Below are positions 57,989 to 64,000 of a DNA stretch of 64,000 nt, piece after piece. Source of the stretch: Mansonella perstans (taxonomy: Eukaryota; Nematoda; Chromadorea; Rhabditida; Onchocercidae); NCBI GenBank assembly GCA_037074765.1, contig JBAMDO010000001.1, positions 1 through 64,000 of the forward strand, given 5' to 3'. How positions within the stretch are numbered: the first letter of the stretch is position 1; each line of letters begins with the position of its first letter. Both the position numbers and the translations under genes were made by a program. The notes beneath the pieces were generated by a model, which saw nothing but the letters and a program-made list of their open reading frames with translations, did not search any database and was not told the DNA's origin.

Positions 57989-59388
57989 ATGATTCAATTG
58001 TTATTGCTTGTCCCATCGATCTTGTGCCATCAAAGTAATTGCGGCAATACATGTCATTGAATATTAATATCGTTTAACAGTCGTAAAAATTTCATTTTGC
58101 ATTTTTGAATTTTTTTTCGTTCAGCTGTGACTACCACTGATAAACTATTGCATGCTGCTGAAATTAATCAACGAGATGCTCAGAATTTTATCAGTCGGTC
58201 ATTTATAAAATTGTTCCAATGATTCGTTGTATCCTGGCCAAATAATTTACGCCGAATAATTTAGCCCATAATCCGGGACAAATTCAACAGAAACCTCCTA
58301 TATGATGCAAATGTTGAAATGAAAAATGAAGGTAATCGATGTTTGTAGCTTTGCGCAATAAAAATGGTATACTATGTAAACTAATGAATATTCAAAAAAC
58401 TCATTTCAGATTTGTTTTAAAAAAGATGCAGTCGAAATATGAAAGGATTGGTTATCTAAAGAACAATTACCATTTAATATTTTTTCTTTTTCAGCTTTAT
58501 TCAAAGTTTCAATCAATATCAGCTGCAACAAATTTTTTTACCACAGAAAACAACTGAAATAAATTTTGCTTGAATATTTTCTACTGGAGTGATTATCTCA
58601 TTTTCTTCCAACATCTTTTGTATTTTACCATAATTCTACTAAATTATAATTTCAGAAAATTACTTCAAGCTTGTTAATTATTGCTGATAAGCCAAAATTG
58701 GCTAAATTGAGTGGCGATCGAACTGACTAAAACGTAAGATGATGAAGTAATCATAATTTCCTTTAATATGCAGATGTGTTATTTACAAATAATATTAAAT
58801 TTATTTTAATTGCGCCCACAAATTACAAATTTTATACTGCTGGTACATATACGAAGTTTTAGAGGTATCACCATGTATGTGATAAATTGAATCCGATGAT
58901 GTTTCATGGTATGCAAGATATGGCTTCTGATTCCAAGCAATCCAACAATTCGCACTTAACAAAATGAGATAGTCAACCTTTCAAGATCAGCATCGTATTC
59001 AATTCTTGTAAATTAAGTTTAAATCAGCTGCGCATTTAATAGTAGCGTTAAAATTACATATTTTTTCATTAACGTTTCTTTTTTTCTTTATTAAATTCAA
59101 GATACCATCTTATTTTAATGATTTAAAAGTTCTAATGGAATTTCAAATTTTTAATTTGCAGCATCGTCAGAAGACACAACTTCTGCTGCTAAAGTATTAT
59201 TTGATGAGCTTAATGAGGATGAATTTTATGATGTTGTGGATGATGCGAATCATGGGGTTAAGAAATTGTGTGTTGATCACAATGATATTAATATCATAAT
59301 AATAACCCAAATTGTAATAGCAACATTGTTTATTCATTGCTTGTGTAGTAATCCGGACCCAAAATCGGTTGACAGTTGGGAAGGGTGA
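57989..59388 (+). CDS. Tentative small secreted or membrane protein
   Basis: Not recognised. Three exons join in phase: 57989-58034 (starts MIQLLLLVPSILCHQ, signal-peptide-like), 58125-58193 (VTTTDKLLHAAEINQRDAQN) and 59162-59388 (SSEDTTSAAKVLFDELNEDE..., acidic, then INIIIITQIVIATLFIHCL, a membrane helix, then a short tail to TGA). About 113 residues in all. The last exon is the best supported: 75 open codons after a good acceptor (aatttgcag) with clear coding composition. The first two exons and their junctions are proposals; the 58193 donor (ATCA|gtcggt) is weak and other exons may lie in 58200-59160. Confidence 0.4.
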
Positions 59389-60913
59389 AATCAATTGAGA
59401 TGTATGGATTAATGATAAATAATGCACTACTTATTATTATATATTTTCAAATGAAAATTTTTATTCGAATGATTAGTGTTTAGATAAATGAAGAAATGTT
59501 TTCATACAAACTATTCATTTCGTTGTTGAAAATTCAATTGCCAGTGACATTCTTTGGATATTTTTTCAGTTTCATTGGTTCAGCAACTGTACACTTGGAT
59601 GATAAATTAGAACAAGTCTGTTGCAAAAAAGTAACGAGAATTCATAGCAAAGCATTTCAACACTTATCAGATATTTATTTGTCATTTCTCACAGATCATT
59701 TGTTATTGCTTTCTTTTTTAAGAAAAAAGGACTATCAGTTTTCATTTATTTCTCACCAATTTTTTTGCCGATTTCTACAACCTTTCATATTTATTCCATT
59801 TCATTTTCAATCGAATTCTCGAATCAAATTAATTCTCAAATCGTTGCGAAATGCGGCTCAAAGCTAATAAATATGTAGATAATGAAGTAGGAAATTAATT
59901 TAAAGATTCCATCGTGTAGTCATTAATTGCAGCTGAAAACCGACAATTAATTGGAACATGATAAAATAAAAATGATGAATTAAGAATGCAGAAATAAACA
60001 ATAATTAAAAGAATGAATTTATTCAAAAGAAATATTTTAACACAAACAATTCAATATTCTTTTCTCTCTTTGTTCTTTTTTTTGATAGAAATCAAATAAT
60101 AGCAAAGTTCCGTCTGTGCAAAAAAGAGAAAAAGAAAATTTGAATTAAAAAAAGTATTTCTTGCTTTGTGCAAAATAGCATGTTAACCCGCATATAACGG
60201 TTCATTTCCCCATATTCTTTACATTTCTCGCTCATACCAGGCCAAGGACATAGAGAGCCACTTATAGATGTACATTTCATACCATTTTTAAAAAATCCAT
60301 TTTAGACTTTTTCTTCATTTCCTCATTTTGTCGTCTTTTTTTTTCTTCACACCTTTTATGCTACTGTTAGTATCACCACTACCGCTGTTACTAATACTAC
60401 TACTACTGCTATTAGACATTGTTTCTCTTCTTTTTTGATCTTTCGGGTATCCCATGTATCTTCTTCCTGATATGTCACCAGGTATCTCTTAATATGTCAA
60501 TAGTTCATTCTCTTCCTGAAATGTCAGTAGCTTATTCTACTATCTTTCTTTGTTACTCTTATGTGGTTGCATAATTCGTTCCGCTATTACTGAATCGTTT
60601 TTATTGTTATGCCTGTTTGTTTCCGTTTCCAGAACAGGATAACGTTTCTAGAATAATGTTACTACTCGTTTCAACTTTGCAATGTCTTGTCAGTTTCTTC
60701 CTGGTATGTTTTTTTTAACAGAAAAAAAGGTTTCACTTATTTGTTTGTTTGTTTCAAGCATTTAAAAAAATTTAATAAAAACAAAAAGTAAAGGAAATAT
60801 TCGAAAAAAATTTAAACATTTTGATGACATTTATGGACAGAAGCAATGATATACATTGGTTGTATAAATGTGTAATAAATAATGAAATTTATCACTGATT
60901 TTAAATTTTTCAG
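59389..60913. other. Interval before the ZP-domain gene
   Basis: An ORF at 59496 begins MFSYKLFISLLKIQLPVTFF, hydrophobic enough to be the signal-peptide exon of the ZP gene if spliced at ACT|gtacac (59588) to 60914; this is only a candidate. The motif cttcctg(a/g)(t/a)atgt occurs three times between 60460 and 60710. Nothing else is supported. Confidence 0.35.
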
Positions 60914-63900
60914 TTTGTTGCGGCAAAGACAATTGATAATAAATTAATAGGTTAGTTTCATATTGTTTCTATTCATTTTTAAGTATTGAATTTTATGAAT
61001 ATTTTGGAACAAAAAATGAAGATTTACTATTTTGAAAAATGAAAATTCAAATCTATGCTTTATTTGAGATTTTTTCGTTTTCTTTTATCAGAATAAATTA
61101 GCGTTTCTTTGACTTTTCATGCTTTTTTTTAAATGTAAAATTTTCATGAAAATTTGAAAACATCATAATTTAGAGAATATTTCAAAAACTATAATTTCAA
61201 AATAAATTATAATTTAGAAAAGTTTGACGGTATTACAGGTATGCCTCAAGCAATGTGTGGACCAGAGAATATAACCATTGAAGCCAAGACCGAGGATATC
61301 TTTGAAGGTGTTGTTTTCATCAAGAATTGGCGACGGACAGGTGGATGTGCAGCACTCTATACGCTCAGAGAAAATACTACGACACCATCGCTTTCAGTTC
61401 CAATAAATGGCATTGCTCAATGTGGTTTGGAGTTACGAAGGAATGTTAGTGTTCTTTGAATTAAAATCTTATCAAAACTTATCAATACATGAACGATAAA
61501 ATTGCAACTGCGTTGATAAAGTTGATATCAGGCAATCAGAGAAATGATAAAGAAGCTGCATTGATGATAACGTAGCTATGTTAGTGATAAAGTAATTACG
61601 TGAACGGCAAAAAAATTGTTTTTACAATGAAGCAGCTATGTAGGCGATTTTAGTTATTTTTATTTTCACTGATGAGAGGCTATAACAAAGATAAAAGTGA
61701 CAAGGAAGTGATAAAAGATGAGCAACAAATTTAATTTTATAAAATATTTCATTTTATTCAAAAGTTTAAATTATTTGAATTTGTTTTGAGTTTTCCAAAT
61801 TATTCCAGAAGTAGTTTTCTGCTTGGAATATCTATCATGCAAGAGAAAATGACATGATTGGCTCCACAGAAATGATAGGCTGACAAAAGTAGTTGAAATT
61901 TCTGAAAGTGGAAAAAGAAGCCTCAATTTTATACTGCATCCGTTCTTAGTATATATTGCTCTTTGTGCAACAACCATAATGCTACAGTAATCAGCATATG
62001 GAGTTTTAGGATCAATAGACCGTAAATCCGGCACTTCTATTGTTGAATTTATCTATTTCTCACTGATATTTTTTTATTAAATCCATTTTTTGACTGTAAA
62101 TTTTCTATTAATTACTGGTGGTTTAATTATATCCAAGTTTGGAAAAACGTTTCTTCTTCGCTTTTTCTTTTTTATTTTTAATTCTTGCTTTAAACAGCGA
62201 ATTTTGAAAAAGATTGGAACATTTTGTTGTGTTTATTTCTTCTTATTCTATAAATTTCTTACTTCTTATTTCAACTATTTAATTTCAATTCAAATTTCCA
62301 GCAGCAGTTATCTTATAACTTGCTGGGAAATTTGCAGCGAAATTCTATTAAAGATGTTTAACAGACTAGCTAATTGATTTTTTTGAATTTGCAATATTGT
62401 TGGCTTATTATTGAAAATAAAATAGTGAATCACTTTGATATCATTTTTCCTCAAATTAAAATAATTCGACTTATTATCAAACAAATATTTTTAATTGTAA
62501 AACGAAATTAAATTTTCCTGACAGTTAATTTTGTTTTAATTTATTTTTGTGACGATTTTTTTTGCGTACGAAACGAAGTCTTGGCTTTAAATTATTTCCG
62601 AAATCAATAAATTTAGATAGTTATCAGCAGTTTCTTTCTCGTCACAATAAACAGCAATTTGTCTGATAGATAATTTAGCTCCTCTGTTGCAAAAATTTTC
62701 GAAGATTTTCTAAAAATTTTGAAAACCTTAGTAAAAAGTAAAAAAATATTTATTTAGTTGGAAAAATTATCAGAGAAATAAGTTTTAGCCCGAGAATTTT
62801 CACTAACCATTGCCCATTTTTACTTCGTCAGTTAATTAATTGTACAGCAATTTCAGTTGTATGAAGCGTGAATACCTGTGATTAAAATTTTTTTTCTTCT
62901 GAGATAATAATTTAATACATTCCACATATATATATATATATATATATCATATCAATTCTCCAACACAAATGCTTACCTCTATTTATTGATCCAATTAATT
63001 AGTATACTTTCTTTAAGAATAATTAACCAAGAAAAAACTGCTTGAATTTCAGTCTGAAACAAAAGAAGTAGAAATATTTGTGGTATTTGTCTTCAGTTTT
63101 CATCCAAATTTTGTGACTGCCGACGACCGTTCCTTTGCGGTACATTGTATTTTCCAACAGCAATCTTTCAAGGTCGCAACAAAATTAAACTTCATTGAGT
63201 ATGTTAATTTTATTACCATATTTTTGTAAAATTTTATTATACGAAATCAATTTGAAAAAACAAGACTGAAATTATTTTTTAAACCATATTTTTATTTTTT
63301 CCAAAAAGTCATTTATTGCTTTTTCTAAAATTCTCTAAAATATTTTATGGCTGAATTTCTCTTTGTTTGTTTTTTCGATGACAGAAGCATATTATGCCAG
63401 TCTTATTTTAATTCCAGAATGTAAGCATAAAAAAGTAAGTATGAATTGAGTGGCGCTTAAGTAATATTGACTTTGCTTTCATAGTTATTGCCGCCAATAA
63501 AATTGGAAAAATTTTAAATTTGATAATATAAAAGTAAGAAATGTTACAAATATATCAATCCTTCCATGAACAAACCAAAATCATTTAACCAGATATGATT
63601 TGAAAATTTAAATGCGACACTTTTTTTTTAAATTATTGATATTATTGTTCTGCAATATTTCAGAGAAAAGAGTACACGTGGTATAATTAATGGAGTAGGA
63701 GATGTACCGATTGTGAATTTAACGATTGTTCAAGGTCGTGTACCAGATCAAAACATCGAACCGGCTCGATTAGTCTCCGTTGGTGATCCATTGATGTACA
63801 TTTGGCACTTGGATTCTAATGCTGGTAAATTTTTTAACTAATAATTTTCGCTGGTATAGATGAAAGGAAAGTCAAAAAAGAAAGAGTGAGTAAAGAAGTG

Positions 63901-64000
63901 TATTGTCTGGGATTTTTAATTTATTAATTAGCAAATATGTCATTGCTATAGGAATTTATGGTATTTGGATAAAAGAATGTTCAGTAGAGGCAGACGATGG
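60914..64000 (+). CDS. Cuticlin-like ZP-domain protein, 5' part (continues past window)
   Basis: ZP-domain proteins polymerise into cuticle or apical matrix in nematodes. Exons in phase: 60914-60950, 61239-61444, 63053-63198, 63664-63824 and 63952->64000. The reading runs TIDNKLIGMPQAMCGPENIT, FEGVVFIKNWRRTGGCA, GIAQCGLELRRN, FSFHPNFVTADDRSFAVHC, then IVQGRVPDQNIEPARLVSVG, DPLMYIWHLDSNAG and IYGIWIKECSVEADDG, the usual cuticlin order with conserved Cys residues (C-GP, GC, QC, HC, EC). The signal-peptide exon lies upstream and is unresolved. Intron 61445-63052 is long (1.6 kb) and empty apart from a (TA)n tract. The family (cutl-type) is secure; the exact orthologue is not. Confidence 0.9.
62926..62948. 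repeat. (TA)n microsatellite
   Basis: About eleven TA units inside the long intron of the ZP-domain gene. Confidence 0.9.

Overview
This 64 kb window is nuclear DNA from a nematode, almost certainly a filarial worm (Onchocercidae); the genus is not resolved. The sequence is AT-rich, genes are split into many small exons, and orthologues of C. elegans genes can be read directly. An embedded, decayed piece of mitochondrial DNA (about 53.1-57.2 kb, minus strand) has the order nad4L, rrnS, nad1, atp6, cox2, trnH, rrnL, which I know from filarial mitochondria; atp6 followed by cox2 is not the C. elegans order. Exon limits below were read by hand from splice sites, and I checked that reading phase closes across each full model.

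Layout. 1-3465 (+) is the 3' part of a catalytically intact protein tyrosine phosphatase with a low-complexity tail. 4182-6681 (-) is Gemin2, an SMN-complex subunit. 7745-21520 (-) is a 40-exon MLL3/MLL4-type histone H3K4 methyltransferase (set-16), with PHD fingers, HMG box, extended PHD, FYRN, FYRC and SET. 22127-24786 (-) is 26S proteasome ATPase RPT6 (10 exons). A 593 bp divergent promoter region with a perfect 16 bp palindrome separates it from 25380-32450 (+), a TAO-family protein kinase (kin-18, 17 exons).

32.4-45.1 kb holds no protein gene that I can support. It contains a clear miR-281-family microRNA hairpin (37682-37765), purine/pyrimidine tracts and short tandem repeats upstream of it, and degenerate pieces of a non-LTR retrotransposon (endonuclease and reverse transcriptase segments). 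45122-50316 (-) is a 13-exon JADE-family PHD-finger protein whose last exon carries five 138 bp (46-residue) in-frame repeats.

50.3-58.0 kb is repeat- and insertion-rich: two nearly identical 156 bp direct repeats with TG...CA ends, the mitochondrial insertion, and a long inverted repeat of about 190-200 bp arms. After it come a tentative small membrane-protein gene (57989-59388, +) and the 5' portion of a cuticlin-like ZP-domain gene (from 60914, +) that runs off the window.

Functionally, the window pairs housekeeping machinery (proteasome, SMN complex) with chromatin regulators (SET-16, JADE), signalling enzymes (PTP, TAO kinase) and a cuticle/extracellular-matrix gene. No bacterial-type system, CRISPR array or intact transposon is present. 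The strongest items for follow-up are the mir-281 locus, the mitochondrial insertion with its neighbouring inverted repeat, the repeat array in JADE, and two GC-AG introns.
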